Source of the DNA: Pseudomonas fluorescens | GTDB lineage: Bacteria; Pseudomonadota; Gammaproteobacteria; Pseudomonadales; Pseudomonadaceae | Length of the DNA: 64,000 bases | Assembly (NCBI RefSeq): GCF_902497745.1 | Contig: NZ_CABVHJ010000006.1 | Coordinates: 248,001-312,000, forward strand | Direction of reading: 5' to 3' | Part shown: in pieces, positions 1 through 8,671 of the stretch | Layout of the letters: each line of letters starts with the position of its first letter | Numbering within the stretch: the stretch's first letter is position 1 | Notes under the pieces: model-generated | Told to the model about the DNA's origin: nothing | The model's input: only the letters and a program-made list of their open reading frames with translations | Databases searched by the model: none | Made by a program: the position numbers and the translations under genes

Positions 1-755
1 GCGCCGGCAAGCGCCTTGGGCCGTTCGAGCTGGCGGTCGCCGCCGGGCAAGGGCTGGCGCAACTGCACGTGGTGCGTCGCCCGCGTGTGGCGCTGCTGTC
101 GACCGGTGACGAGCTGGTCGAGCCGGGCCAGCCACTGCGCCCCGGCAGCATTTACAACAGCAACCGTGTGTTGCTCGGTCACTGGTTGCGTGAGCTGGGC
201 TGCGAGGTAATCGACGCCGGCATCCTCCCGGATCGTCCGGCGCAAACGCGGCTTAAGCTTGAGCAACTGCAAGTGAGCGCGGATCTGATTCTGACCACGG
301 GCGGCGTGTCTGCCGGTGATGCCGATTGTCTCGGACAGGTGCTGCGCGACAACGGCAAACCGCTGTTGTGGAAACTCGCGATCAAGCCTGGCAAACCGCT
401 GACGGTCGGGCATTTTGGTGCGGTGCCGGTGATTGGTTTGCCGGGTAATCCAACCTCGGCGCTGGTGACTTTTGGCTTATTGGCGCGGCCGTATCTGTTG
501 CGCATTCAAGGCGTGGAAGAGGTCATGCCGCTGAGTTTTACGGTTAACGCGGGCTTCGATTGGCACAAGGCTGGCAGCCGCCGTGAATACCTGCGGGTGA
601 GGCTGGAAGCGGGGCGTGCGGTGCTTTTTCCGAATCAAAGCTCCGGCGTCCTGCTCGGCGCCACCTGGGCCGATGGCCTGGTGGAAATCCCTGAGAACAG
701 CACCCACAACCTCGGCGACCCGCTGCGCTTCATCCCGTTCAACGAACTCTTTTGA
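1..755 (+). CDS. moeA: Molybdopterin molybdenumtransferase MoeA (3' part)
   Basis: C-terminal about 250 residues of MoeA, which inserts molybdate into adenylylated molybdopterin to make molybdenum cofactor in the cytosol. The reading frame is open from base 3 of the window, so the start lies outside. Visible family motifs are STGDEL near the beginning of the MoCF-like domain, TTGGVSAGD, and GLPGNPTSA; the tail corresponds to the small beta-barrel domain IV and ends ..NELF. Together with moaA at 1959-2957 on the opposite strand it forms a molybdenum-cofactor locus, and two putative molybdoenzymes lie in the same window. The stop is followed directly by two REPIN repeats. Confidence 0.93.
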   Translation, partial: AGKRLGPFELAVAAGQGLAQLHVVRRPRVALLSTGDELVEPGQPLRPGSIYNSNRVLLGHWLRELGCEVIDAGILPDRPAQTRLKLEQLQVSADLILTTGGVSAGDADCLGQVLRDNGKPLLWKLAIKPGKPLTVGHFGAVPVIGLPGNPTSALVTFGLLARPYLLRIQGVEEVMPLSFTVNAGFDWHKAGSRREYLRVRLEAGRAVLFPNQSSGVLLGATWADGLVEIPENSTHNLGDPLRFIPFNELF

Positions 756-774
756 CCTCACCACCAATCAAACT

Positions 775-862
775 GTGGGAGCGAGCCTGCTCGCGAAGGT
801 GGAGTGTCAGTCAACATCGATGTTGGCTGACAGAGCCTCTTCGCGAGCAGGCTCGCTCCCAC
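775..862. repeat. REPIN (88-bp REP doublet), copy 1
   Basis: Inverted repeat beginning GTGGGAGCGAGCCTGCTCGC and ending with its reverse complement, total 88 bp. It matches the REP-doublet hairpins (REPINs) known from P. fluorescens. It sits between the convergent moeA and bestrophin genes and could fold as a bidirectional terminator. Confidence 0.9.
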
Positions 863-909
863 AATGGCTTTATGGTGCTCATCAATATCCGGGTGTGAAT
901 GCAAAACCT

Positions 910-998
910 GTGGGAGCGAGCTTGCTCGCGAAAAGCGGAGTGTCAGTCAACATTGATGTTGGCAGGCAGGGCCTCTTCGCGAGCAGGCTCGCTCCCAC
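910..998. repeat. REPIN, copy 2
   Basis: Second hairpin of the same family, 89 bp, starting 135 bp after the first copy in the same orientation. The left arm has the GAGCTTGCTCGC variant and the right arm the GAGCAGGCTCGC variant. Confidence 0.9.
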
Positions 999-1026
999 AG
1001 GGTTTCGGGGTGTTTGGAGAGAAGGA

Positions 1027-1923
1027 TCAGCTCAGCACATAGTCCACTGGCTTCAGCGCCGGCGGTACGTCTGCGCCGAGTTCGCTGAGGATGTCACGTT
1101 CGATGGTGCGTACCAGTGCATCGGTCGGCAGGTCGTTTTCATCGCGGCCGAAGGGATCTTCCAGCTCATCGGCAATCGCATCCAGGCCAAAAAACGTGTA
1201 GCTGACAATCGCCGTGAACAGCGGCGTCAGCCAGCCCAGCGGTTCGGCCATGGCGAACGGCAGCAGGATGCAGAACAGATAAATCGTCCGGTGCAACAGC
1301 AGTGTGTAGGGAAATGGCAGTGGCGTTGTTTTGATCCGCTCACACACCGCTTGCGCCTGGGTCAGGCTGGTCAGGTGATTGGCCAGCAGCATGTAGCGCC
1401 ACTCAGTCAGTTCACCGTTCTGATGCAGATCGGAACACTGCTGGCCGACCGTTTGCAGAATGCGCCCACTGTAGTCCGGCGTCTGTGGATCGGGTTTCGG
1501 CATGATCCATTGGCTGCTCGCATCGGCCTCGCTTTCCTTGCGCAATCGCGCGTTCAACGCATGGGCAAAGCCGCACAGGTTGAGCAACAACGGCTTGCGC
1601 TCAGCCGATTCACGGATCACATGGGTTTCACGAATCACCGAGCGAATATGCACGATCACCTCGCCCCAGGCCTTGCGCGCCTCATACCAGCGGTCATAAC
1701 AGGCGTTGTTGCGAAAATTCATGAAGATCGACAGCGACAAACCGAGCAAGGTAAACGGCGTGGCGTTGACCTTGGTGAAGTTGCTCGGATGGAGGATTTC
1801 CACCAGCACGATAGCCGAAGCGAGCAGGGTGACCATCAACGTGCGCATGGCGATGCGCTTGGCGATCGAACCCTTGAGGGTGAAGAGAATGGCGAACTGG
1901 TTGACCTTGGGTCTGATGATCAT
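1027..1923 (-). CDS. Bestrophin-family (UPF0187/YneE-like) channel protein
   Basis: A 298-aa inner-membrane protein of the bacterial bestrophin family, which form pentameric ion channels (bacterial members studied are cation-selective). Supporting features are an N-terminal hydrophobic segment (residues about 27-43), the family-typical stretch with FRNNACYDRWYEARKAWG around residues 70-87, and central hydrophobic segments with PFAMAEPLGWLTPLF. The stretch FFGLDAIADELEDPFG near residues 245-260 is the acidic cluster characteristic of the family. It lies immediately downstream of moaA (35 bp) on the same strand and may be read through from it. The physiological ion is not known. Confidence 0.85.
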   Translation of the reverse strand: MIIRPKVNQFAILFTLKGSIAKRIAMRTLMVTLLASAIVLVEILHPSNFTKVNATPFTLLGLSLSIFMNFRNNACYDRWYEARKAWGEVIVHIRSVIRETHVIRESAERKPLLLNLCGFAHALNARLRKESEADASSQWIMPKPDPQTPDYSGRILQTVGQQCSDLHQNGELTEWRYMLLANHLTSLTQAQAVCERIKTTPLPFPYTLLLHRTIYLFCILLPFAMAEPLGWLTPLFTAIVSYTFFGLDAIADELEDPFGRDENDLPTDALVRTIERDILSELGADVPPALKPVDYVLS

Positions 1924-1958
1924 GCTGTGCGGTTCCGATAACCCTTGGAAGGGGCGGT

Positions 1959-2957
1959 CTAGCCGCCCGTCATGTTCATGAAGCGCACGACCTGAACATC
2001 ATCGTTCACTTCGAAATTATGTCGATACGGCTTGAGCTTCATCGCCTCGATAATGGCTTTCTCCAGCCGCTGCGGTTGGCCCGGATGCGCACGCAGTACC
2101 GCTTTCAGGTCCACCGAATGCTCGTTACCCAAACACAGTAGCAGGCGCCCTTCGACGGTGAGCCGTACGCGGTTGCAGGTGCCGCAAAAATTGTGGCTGT
2201 GCGGCGAGATAAAGCCCAGACGAATCTCCGGCGCCTCGGCCAGCCGCCAGTAGCGCGACGGGCCTTGAGTCGATTCCGCCGAGTCAATCAGGGTATAGCG
2301 TTCGGCAATCTTTTCGCGCACCTGCGCACTGGAAAAAAACGACTCGGCACGACTGTGTTCGCTGATGATTCCCAGCGGCATCTCTTCGATGAAAGAGACG
2401 TCGAGCTGCCGGTCGATCGCGAAGCTGACCAGATCATTGATCTCCTGATCGTTGCGACCCTGCATCACCACGACATTGAGTTTAGTGCGGGTAAAACCGG
2501 CCTTGCGCGCGGCATCGATGCCGTTGATCACCTGCGCCAGATCGCCCGTGCGGGTCATCTGCTTGAAACGTTGTGGGTCGAGGCTATCGAGGCTGATGTT
2601 CAGGCGTTTGACCCCGGCGTCGAACAACGGCGCGGCGAGTTTGCCGAGCTGCGAGCCGTTGGTGGTCATGCACAACTCGCGCAGGCCGGGCAGGGCGGCG
2701 ATCTGCTCGCACAACTTGACCACGCCCGGACGGATCAGCGGCTCGCCACCGGTCAGGCGAATCTTGCGCGTGCCGAGCGCCACAAAGCTCTGCGCCAGTT
2801 GATAGATCTCTTCCAGCGTCAGCACTTGCTGGCGCGGCAGAAACTGCATGTCTTCGGCCATGCAATAGACGCAGCGGAAATCGCAGCGGTCGGTCACCGA
2901 CATGCGCAGATAGTCGACGCGGCGGTTGTAACCATCGATCAAGACACGCTCTGACAT
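1959..2957 (-). CDS. moaA: GTP 3',8-cyclase MoaA
   Basis: Radical-SAM enzyme (332 aa, normal length) that converts GTP to 3',8-cyclo-7,8-dihydro-GTP, the first step of molybdenum cofactor synthesis. The N-terminal cluster motif is visible as CDFRCVYC (CX3CX2C) near residue 26, followed by TGGEPLIR. The C-terminal second cluster is seen as [11 protein letters not shown] with a later Cys in LLLCLG. The protein ends in Gly-Gly as MoaA does. The ATG at 2957 is preceded by a purine-rich stretch. Transcribed away from the YdeP-type gene, with a 354-bp divergent intergenic space. Confidence 0.95.
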   Translation of the reverse strand: MSERVLIDGYNRRVDYLRMSVTDRCDFRCVYCMAEDMQFLPRQQVLTLEEIYQLAQSFVALGTRKIRLTGGEPLIRPGVVKLCEQIAALPGLRELCMTTNGSQLGKLAAPLFDAGVKRLNISLDSLDPQRFKQMTRTGDLAQVINGIDAARKAGFTRTKLNVVVMQGRNDQEINDLVSFAIDRQLDVSFIEEMPLGIISEHSRAESFFSSAQVREKIAERYTLIDSAESTQGPSRYWRLAEAPEIRLGFISPHSHNFCGTCNRVRLTVEGRLLLCLGNEHSVDLKAVLRAHPGQPQRLEKAIIEAMKLKPYRHNFEVNDDVQVVRFMNMTGG

Positions 2958-3311
2958 GACAGCCTCGCAGGAATGAAAACCACTGTGAAAGGGGTTTGGT
3001 CAGCGCAGGTTATGGCTAACTTTCAGTGCCGTCCAATCACTGTTTATGAACAGCTGATTGATGCCGTCGATGATGAATTATTTTTCGCCGAAAGTTGCTT
3101 CTTTAGTTTCGCAAAGTCCCGTAAATAAAGGGTTTTTAGCCGTGATAGATGCTTTCGATAAGACGGTCATTAATAGCGATTAGACAATGTTTTGTAACGG
3201 TTCATATCCTTGCCCCGGCAAACCCAACGACCACTTTGCACCCTTGCAAGTCGGCCGTCGCTGTTTAACCGAATCAGGTTCATGCCTGTGTGCATCGTCA
3301 TGGAGAGTCCC
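2958..3311. other. Divergent intergenic region moaA / ydeP-like gene
   Basis: A 354-bp space that must hold the promoters of both divergent genes. It is clearly AT-richer than its flanks around 3060-3190. I could not identify a specific regulator box or a convincing molybdenum-cofactor riboswitch. The open frame of the downstream gene extends back to 3210, but the ATG at 3312 has the better ribosome binding site. Confidence 0.5.
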
Positions 3312-5636
3312 ATGTCACAAGTCGACCGTTACAAACCCTACAAAGGCGCCGCTGCCGGTTGGGGCGCTGTCATCAGCCTGACCAAGAGCTGGCTGGGCAG
3401 TGAAAACGCCCTGAAAAACATCCGCGCCATGCTCAAGACCAACCAGAACGGCGGCTTCGACTGCCCGGGTTGTGCCTGGGGTGAAGCGCCGGGTGCGAGC
3501 ATGTTGAAGTTCTGCGAAAACGGCGCGAAAGCGGTGAACTGGGAAGCGACCGGGCGTTTGGTCGATCCGGCCTTCTTCAACAAGTACACGGTGTCGAGCC
3601 TGGCCGAACAGAGCGACTACTGGCTGGAATATCAGGGCCGTCTGACCCACCCGATGCGCTACGACGCGCGGGTCGACCGTTATGTGGAAATCAGTTGGGA
3701 AGATGCGTTCGCGCTGATCGCTGATCATCTGAAAAACCTCAAATCGCCGCACGAAGCCGAGTTCTACACATCGGGCCGCGCGAGCAATGAAGCGGCGTTT
3801 CTCTATCAGTTGTTCGTCCGTGCGTTCGGCACCAACAACTTCCCCGACTGCTCGAACATGTGCCACGAAGCCAGTGCGGTGAGCATGATCGAGACCCTCG
3901 GCGTCGGCAAAGGCACCGTGGTCTACGAGGACCTGCACCACGCCGACGCGATTTTCGTCATCGGCCAGAACCCCGGCACCAACCACCCGCGCATGCTCGA
4001 ACCGCTGCGTGAAGCGGTAAAGCGCGGCGCACAAGTGGTCTGTATCAATCCGCTGAAAGAGCGTGGCCTGGAGCGTTTCCAGAACCCGCAGAACCCGCTC
4101 GAAATGCTCAGCAACGGCTGGGAAGCGACCAACACCGCGTACTTCCGCCCGGCGCTGGGTGGCGACATGGCGATGATTCGCGGCATGGTCAAATTCCTCC
4201 TGCAGTGGGAACGCGAAGCGCAGGCGACTGGCGGCGAGCCGGTGTTCGATCATGCGTTTATTGCCGAGCACACCTCGGGCCTCGACAGCTATCTGGCTGA
4301 AGTCGATGCAACCACTTGGGAGCACATCGTCGAGCAGTCCGGCGTGCCGTTGCATGACATCGAACTGGCCGCGCGCATGTATGGCCGCGCCAAGAGCGTG
4401 ATCATGTGCTGGGCCATGGGCCTGACCCAACACGTGCACTCGGTGGCGACCTTGCAGGAAGTCATTAACCTGCAGCTGCTGCGCGGCAACGTCGGCCGTC
4501 CGGGCGCAGGTCTGTCGCCGGTTCGCGGCCACAGTAACGTGCAGGGCGACCGCACCATGGGCATCAACGAACTGGCGCCGAAAGACTTGATGGACGCGCT
4601 GGAAAAACGCTTCAACTTCGACGTGCCGCGCATGCACGGCCACAACACGGTGATGGCGATCGGCGCCATGGAGCGTGGCGAAGCCAAGGTGTTTATCGGT
4701 CTGGGCGGCAATTTCGCCCAAGCCACGCCGGACACCCCGCGCACCCACGCCGCCATGCGCAAACTCGACCTGACCGTGCACATCGCGACCAAGCTCAACC
4801 GCAGCCATCTGGTCACCGGTCGCGACGCGCTGATCCTGCCGTGCCTCGGGCGTACCGACATCGATATTCAGGCCGAAGGCCCACAAGGCGTGACCGTCGA
4901 AGACACGTTCAGCATGGTGCATTTGTCGTTCGGTCAGTTGAAGCCGAAGTCGGCGCAGTTGAAATCCGAGCCGGCGATCATTGCCGGGATCGCCGCCGCG
5001 ACTTTGGGCAAACACCCGATCGATTGGGAGTGGGTGGTGGGCGACTATGGGCGCATCCGCAACCTGATTGCCGACGTGATTCCGGGCTTCGAAAACTTTA
5101 ATGAAAAACTGCTGATTCCGGGTGGCTTCCACCTCGGCAACGACGCTTCGGATCGGGTCTGGAACACCGAAAGTGGCAAGGCCCAGTTCACCCCGTGCGT
5201 GCTGCCCGAGCACTTGATCAGCGAAGGCGTGCGCAACTTGCCGGTGAAACCGCACCTGATTCTGCAAACCATGCGTTCCCACGATCAGTACAACACCACG
5301 CTGTATGGCCTCGATGACCGTTATCGCGGGGTTTACGGCATGCGCGAGGTGATCTTTGCCAACGAACAGGACATCCTGCGCTTGGGTTTCGAGCCGGGGC
5401 AGAAGGTTGATCTGGTGGCGCTGTGGGATGACGAACGTGAACGTCGGGTCAGCGGTTTTACCTTGATCGCCTACGACATTCCCGCAGGGCAAGCAGCGGC
5501 TTACTACCCGGAGACCAATCCGCTGGTGCCGTTGGAAAGCTACGGCGACCGGACCTACACGCCGACCTCAAAATTCGTGGCGATCCGCCTCGAAGCTGCG
5601 AAGGTCAGCAACCTGATTCCGTCGTCGGTGGCGTAA
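3312..5636 (+). CDS. FdhF/YdeP-family molybdopterin oxidoreductase
   Basis: A 774-aa cytosolic protein of the DMSO-reductase superfamily, close to E. coli YdeP (formate-dehydrogenase-like, linked there to acid resistance). It uses a bis-MGD cofactor; the substrate is unknown. The N-terminus has only CPGC within DCPGCAWGE rather than the four-Cys [4Fe-4S] motif of true formate dehydrogenases, and there is no selenocysteine TGA. Other family landmarks are TSGRASNEAAFLYQLF, the segment with CSNMCHEAS, and the C-terminal molybdopterin dinucleotide binding domain (about residues 640-770). Start chosen at 3312 because GGAG lies at 3302-3305; an in-frame ATG at 3300 is less well placed. Followed after 106 bp by cioAB on the same strand. 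Confidence 0.88.
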   Translation: MSQVDRYKPYKGAAAGWGAVISLTKSWLGSENALKNIRAMLKTNQNGGFDCPGCAWGEAPGASMLKFCENGAKAVNWEATGRLVDPAFFNKYTVSSLAEQSDYWLEYQGRLTHPMRYDARVDRYVEISWEDAFALIADHLKNLKSPHEAEFYTSGRASNEAAFLYQLFVRAFGTNNFPDCSNMCHEASAVSMIETLGVGKGTVVYEDLHHADAIFVIGQNPGTNHPRMLEPLREAVKRGAQVVCINPLKERGLERFQNPQNPLEMLSNGWEATNTAYFRPALGGDMAMIRGMVKFLLQWEREAQATGGEPVFDHAFIAEHTSGLDSYLAEVDATTWEHIVEQSGVPLHDIELAARMYGRAKSVIMCWAMGLTQHVHSVATLQEVINLQLLRGNVGRPGAGLSPVRGHSNVQGDRTMGINELAPKDLMDALEKRFNFDVPRMHGHNTVMAIGAMERGEAKVFIGLGGNFAQATPDTPRTHAAMRKLDLTVHIATKLNRSHLVTGRDALILPCLGRTDIDIQAEGPQGVTVEDTFSMVHLSFGQLKPKSAQLKSEPAIIAGIAAATLGKHPIDWEWVVGDYGRIRNLIADVIPGFENFNEKLLIPGGFHLGNDASDRVWNTESGKAQFTPCVLPEHLISEGVRNLPVKPHLILQTMRSHDQYNTTLYGLDDRYRGVYGMREVIFANEQDILRLGFEPGQKVDLVALWDDERERRVSGFTLIAYDIPAGQAAAYYPETNPLVPLESYGDRTYTPTSKFVAIRLEAAKVSNLIPSSVA

Positions 5637-5674
5637 TCCGCAACCTATAAAAACCATAGCAATTTGACTGGCTG

Positions 5675-5690
5675 CAGGCGTTCGCGCCTG
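5675..5690 (+). other. Stem-loop with UUCG tetraloop upstream of cioA
   Basis: CAGGCG TTCG CGCCTG is a perfect 6-bp stem closed by a TTCG tetraloop, 53 bp before the cioA start. There is no following T-tract, so it looks more like an mRNA stabiliser or processing element than a terminator. Function is inferred only. Confidence 0.45.
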
Positions 5691-5742
5691 GCGGTGGCCC
5701 GGGTTCGTGCTGCCGCTTTTCAGCCTGGATGAGGACATCATC

Positions 5743-7146
5743 ATGTTCAATCTGGAGGCACTGGACCTGGCGCGAATTCAATTCGCGTTCACGGTTTCGT
5801 TCCACATTATTTTCCCGGCGATCACCATTGGTTTGGCGAGTTTCCTTGCGGTACTCGAAGGTCTGTGGCTGAAAACCCGCAATGACACGTACCGCGATCT
5901 CTACCATTTCTGGTCGAAGATTTTCGCGGTCAACTTTGGTATGGGCGTGGTTTCCGGACTGGTCATGGCGTACCAGTTCGGTACCAACTGGAGCGGCTTT
6001 TCGGATTTTGCCGGGAGCATCACCGGGCCGCTGCTGACCTATGAAGTGCTAACGGCATTCTTCCTTGAGGCCGGGTTCCTTGGGGTGATGTTGTTTGGCT
6101 GGAACCGCGTCGGCCGGGGCTTGCACTTCTTCGCCACGGTGATGGTCGCCATCGGCACGTTGATTTCGACCTTCTGGATTCTTGCCTCCAACAGCTGGAT
6201 GCAGACGCCGCAGGGCTTCGAAATCGTTGACGGGCGGGTGATGCCGCTGGACTGGCTGGCGATCGTGTTCAACCCGTCGTTCCCGTTTCGTCTGGCGCAC
6301 ATGGCGATTGCCGCGTTTGTGGCGACGTCGTTCTTCGTCGGTGCGTCGGCTGCCTGGCATTTGCTGCGCGGCAATAACACGGCGCCGGTGCGCAAGATGT
6401 TTTCCATGGCGTTGTGGATGGCGTTGATCGTTGCGCCGATCCAGGCAGTGGTCGGTGACGCCCATGGCTTGAACACGCTGGAGCATCAACCGGCAAAAAT
6501 CGCTGCCATTGAAGGCCACTGGGAAAACGCCGACAACGGTCCGACGCCGCTGGTGCTGTTCGGCATCCCTGATATGCAGGCTGAGAAGACCAAGTATGCG
6601 TTGGAGATTCCCTACCTCGGCAGCCTGATCCTGACCCACAGCCTCGATAAGCAGATCCCGGCGCTGAAGAGCTTCCCGAAAGAAGACCGGCCGAATTCGA
6701 CCGTGATTTTCTGGAGTTTCCGCGTCATGGCCGGGCTGGGGATGTTGATGATCCTTGTTGGTTTGCTGGGGTTGGCGCTGCGCTGTGGCGGCAAGCTTTA
6801 TCAGCATCGCGGCTTCCAGCGTCTGGTGTTGTTGATGGGGCCGAGCGGCTTGATTGCGCTGCTGGCCGGGTGGATCACCACGGAAGTCGGGCGTCAGCCG
6901 TGGGTGGTTTATGGCTTGCTGCGCACTCACGACGCGGCGTCGCATCACTCGGTGGCGCAGATGAGCACGTCGCTGGCGCTGTTCGTGGTGATCTATTTCA
7001 CCGTGTTCAGCGTGGGTATCAGCTACATGATGAAACTGGTGAAAAAAGGCCCGCAGCCCCACCACGAACATCCGCCTGCGGGCGATGAATTGCAGACGCC
7101 GCGTCGACCGATTTCGGCGGCTACCGCCCCTATGAAGGAGCATTGA
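5743..7146 (+). CDS. cioA: Cyanide-insensitive (bd-type) ubiquinol oxidase subunit I, CioA
   Basis: Subunit I (467 aa) of a bd-type quinol oxidase in the inner membrane, which oxidises ubiquinol and reduces oxygen without pumping protons. It begins with a helix typical of CydA (LARIQFAFTVSFHIIFPA, containing the heme-ligand His region). GMGVVSGLVMAYQFGTNW and the segment with GWITTEVGRQPWVVYGLLRT are strongly conserved in the family. The Q-loop is short, as in the CioA type. The ATG at 5743 is used because GAGGAC precedes it; an upstream open frame to 5707 lacks a better site. Ends 3 bp before cioB, so the two are cotranscribed. Confidence 0.93.
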   Translation: MFNLEALDLARIQFAFTVSFHIIFPAITIGLASFLAVLEGLWLKTRNDTYRDLYHFWSKIFAVNFGMGVVSGLVMAYQFGTNWSGFSDFAGSITGPLLTYEVLTAFFLEAGFLGVMLFGWNRVGRGLHFFATVMVAIGTLISTFWILASNSWMQTPQGFEIVDGRVMPLDWLAIVFNPSFPFRLAHMAIAAFVATSFFVGASAAWHLLRGNNTAPVRKMFSMALWMALIVAPIQAVVGDAHGLNTLEHQPAKIAAIEGHWENADNGPTPLVLFGIPDMQAEKTKYALEIPYLGSLILTHSLDKQIPALKSFPKEDRPNSTVIFWSFRVMAGLGMLMILVGLLGLALRCGGKLYQHRGFQRLVLLMGPSGLIALLAGWITTEVGRQPWVVYGLLRTHDAASHHSVAQMSTSLALFVVIYFTVFSVGISYMMKLVKKGPQPHHEHPPAGDELQTPRRPISAATAPMKEH

Positions 7147-7149
7147 GTC

Positions 7150-8166
7150 ATGGCTATTCAAGGTATCGATCTCTCGTTGATCTGGGGAGTGATCATCGCC
7201 TTCGGGGTGATGATGTACGTGATCATGGATGGCTTCGATCTGGGCCTGGGGATTCTGTTTCCGCTGATCCCGGACGAGCAGGAACGTGATGTGATGATGA
7301 ACACCGTCGCGCCGGTGTGGGACGGTAACGAGACTTGGTTGGTGCTCGGTGGCGCGGCGTTGTATGGCGCGTTTCCGCTGGCGTATGGGGTAATTCTCGA
7401 AGCACTGTATCTGCCGCTGATCCTGATGCTTTGCGGGTTGATTTTTCGCGGCGTGGCGTTCGAGTTTCGCTTCAAGTCATCGCCGCAAAAGCGTCACTGG
7501 TGGGACAAGGCGTTTATCGGTGGCTCGCTGCTGGCGACGTTCTCCCAAGGCGTGGTGATTGGCGCGTACGTGTCCGGGATTCCGGTGGTTGATCGGCAGT
7601 TTGCCGGTGGCGGTCTGGACTGGTTGGCGCCGTTTCCGCTGGTGTGTGGCGTGGGCCTGGTGATTGCGTACGCGTTGCTTGGCAGCACCTGGTTGCTGGT
7701 CAAGACCGAGGGCATGCTGGAGTCGCGGATGCGCCTGTTCACCCGGCCGCTGGCCTTGCTGCTGATGGCGATGGTGCTGGTGATTGGCGTGTGGACGCTG
7801 CAACTGCATCCGGAACTGGCGGCGCGTTGGTCGACGCACGGGCATCTGCAGGTGTTCGCCGGATTGGTGGTGTTGGCGTTGCTGGCGCTGTTCGGGCTGC
7901 TGCGCACGTTGCGTCAGCGGCATACGCACTGGCCGTTCGTGTTCACGCTGGTGTTGATGTTGCTCGGTTACATCGGCCTGGCGCTGAGCATCTGGCCGAA
8001 CATCATCCCGCCGTCGGTGAGCATCTGGGCCGCCGCGTCACCGCCGTCGAGCCAGTTGTTTGCGTTGATCGGTGCACTGTTCATCCTGCCGGTGATCCTG
8101 ATGTACACCTTCTGGAGCTACTACGTATTCCGCGGCAAAGTGAGGATTGGCGATGGCTACCATTGA
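7150..8166 (+). CDS. cioB: bd-type ubiquinol oxidase subunit II, CioB
   Basis: Subunit II (338 aa) of the CioAB oxidase, a polytopic inner-membrane protein. Conserved CydB features are YVIMDGFDLGLGIL near residue 26, VAPVWDGNETWLVLGG near residue 57, and GVAFEFRFK. Eight to nine hydrophobic segments can be seen. It is preceded by AGGAG at 7136-7140 and overlaps the next small gene by 14 bp, implying translational coupling of all three subunits. Confidence 0.94.
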   Translation: MAIQGIDLSLIWGVIIAFGVMMYVIMDGFDLGLGILFPLIPDEQERDVMMNTVAPVWDGNETWLVLGGAALYGAFPLAYGVILEALYLPLILMLCGLIFRGVAFEFRFKSSPQKRHWWDKAFIGGSLLATFSQGVVIGAYVSGIPVVDRQFAGGGLDWLAPFPLVCGVGLVIAYALLGSTWLLVKTEGMLESRMRLFTRPLALLLMAMVLVIGVWTLQLHPELAARWSTHGHLQVFAGLVVLALLALFGLLRTLRQRHTHWPFVFTLVLMLLGYIGLALSIWPNIIPPSVSIWAAASPPSSQLFALIGALFILPVILMYTFWSYYVFRGKVRIGDGYH

Positions 8167-8308
8167 TTCGCGTGAAGTGAAAAGCAGCCGGTGGTACAAG
8201 CGTCTGGGCTGGCTGTTGTTGATCTGGCTGGGCAGTGTGGTGTCGCTGGCGGTGGTGGCGGGTCTGCTGAAACTGGCGATGTATGCGGCGGGCATGCGGA
8301 CCCATTGA
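8153..8308 (+). CDS. DUF2474-type small membrane protein downstream of cioB
   Basis: A 51-aa single-span protein: a polar, basic N-terminus (SREVKSSRWYKRLGW) followed by a hydrophobic helix of about 25 residues and a short positively charged tail. It overlaps the last 14 bp of cioB in another frame and is followed directly by a strong terminator, so it is the last gene of the operon. Small proteins of this kind (DUF2474) follow cioAB in pseudomonads and are thought to be analogous to CydX, a bd-oxidase accessory subunit. The analogy rests on position and size. Confidence 0.75.
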   Translation: MATIDSREVKSSRWYKRLGWLLLIWLGSVVSLAVVAGLLKLAMYAAGMRTH

Positions 8309-8314
8309 CCCCAT

Positions 8315-8343
8315 AAAAAACCGGAGCCTGGCTCCGGTTTTTT
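8315..8343 (+). terminator. Rho-independent terminator of the cioAB operon
   Basis: A-tract, GC-rich inverted repeat AACCGGAG CCTGG CTCCGGTT, then a T-run, starting 7 bp after the last stop codon. Confidence 0.9.
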
Positions 8344-8377
8344 ATGGTCGGGGATTTTGGATGTACCACCGGACATT

Positions 8378-8465
8378 GTGGGAGCGAGCCTGCTCGCGAA
8401 GGCGTCAGGGCAGACAACGTTGATGTTGAATGTAATGGCCTCTTCGCGAGCAGGCTCACTCCTAC
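8378..8465. repeat. REPIN, copy 3
   Basis: 88-bp hairpin. The right arm is the variant ending CTCACTCCTAC, so the outermost bases no longer pair perfectly with the GTGGGAG left arm. Confidence 0.88.
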
Positions 8466-8509
8466 AGGGATTTGTGGTGGTTGGAGAAATGTAAGCACCG
8501 CCGAACACT

Positions 8510-8597
8510 GTGGGAGCGAGCCTGCTCGCGAAAGCGTCAGTTCAGACGACATTGTTGCTGAATGTAAAGGCCTCTTCGCGAGCAGGCTCGCTCCCAC
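8510..8597. repeat. REPIN, copy 4
   Basis: 88-bp hairpin, 132 bp downstream of the preceding copy in the same orientation. A further isolated GTGGGAGCG half-element lies at about 8644-8653, just before the convergent gene. Confidence 0.9.
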
Positions 8598-8671
8598 ATT
8601 TGATCTCGGTTCGGCGGAAGATCTCCTGATCAACTCAAGCCCCTGTGGGAGCGGTGTGTTTGAGATTGGGT

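Noticed and set aside
616..1941. 441-aa plus-strand open frame
   Set aside because: Crosses two REPINs and is antisense to the bestrophin gene.
2958..3311. Possible molybdenum-cofactor riboswitch upstream of moaA
   Set aside because: I could not find the paired elements of the Moco RNA motif, which is not typical for Pseudomonas moaA.
3315..5492. 725-aa open frame on the minus strand
   Set aside because: It is antisense to the well-supported YdeP-type molybdoenzyme gene, and its His/Arg/Val-rich composition is that of a GC-rich shadow frame.
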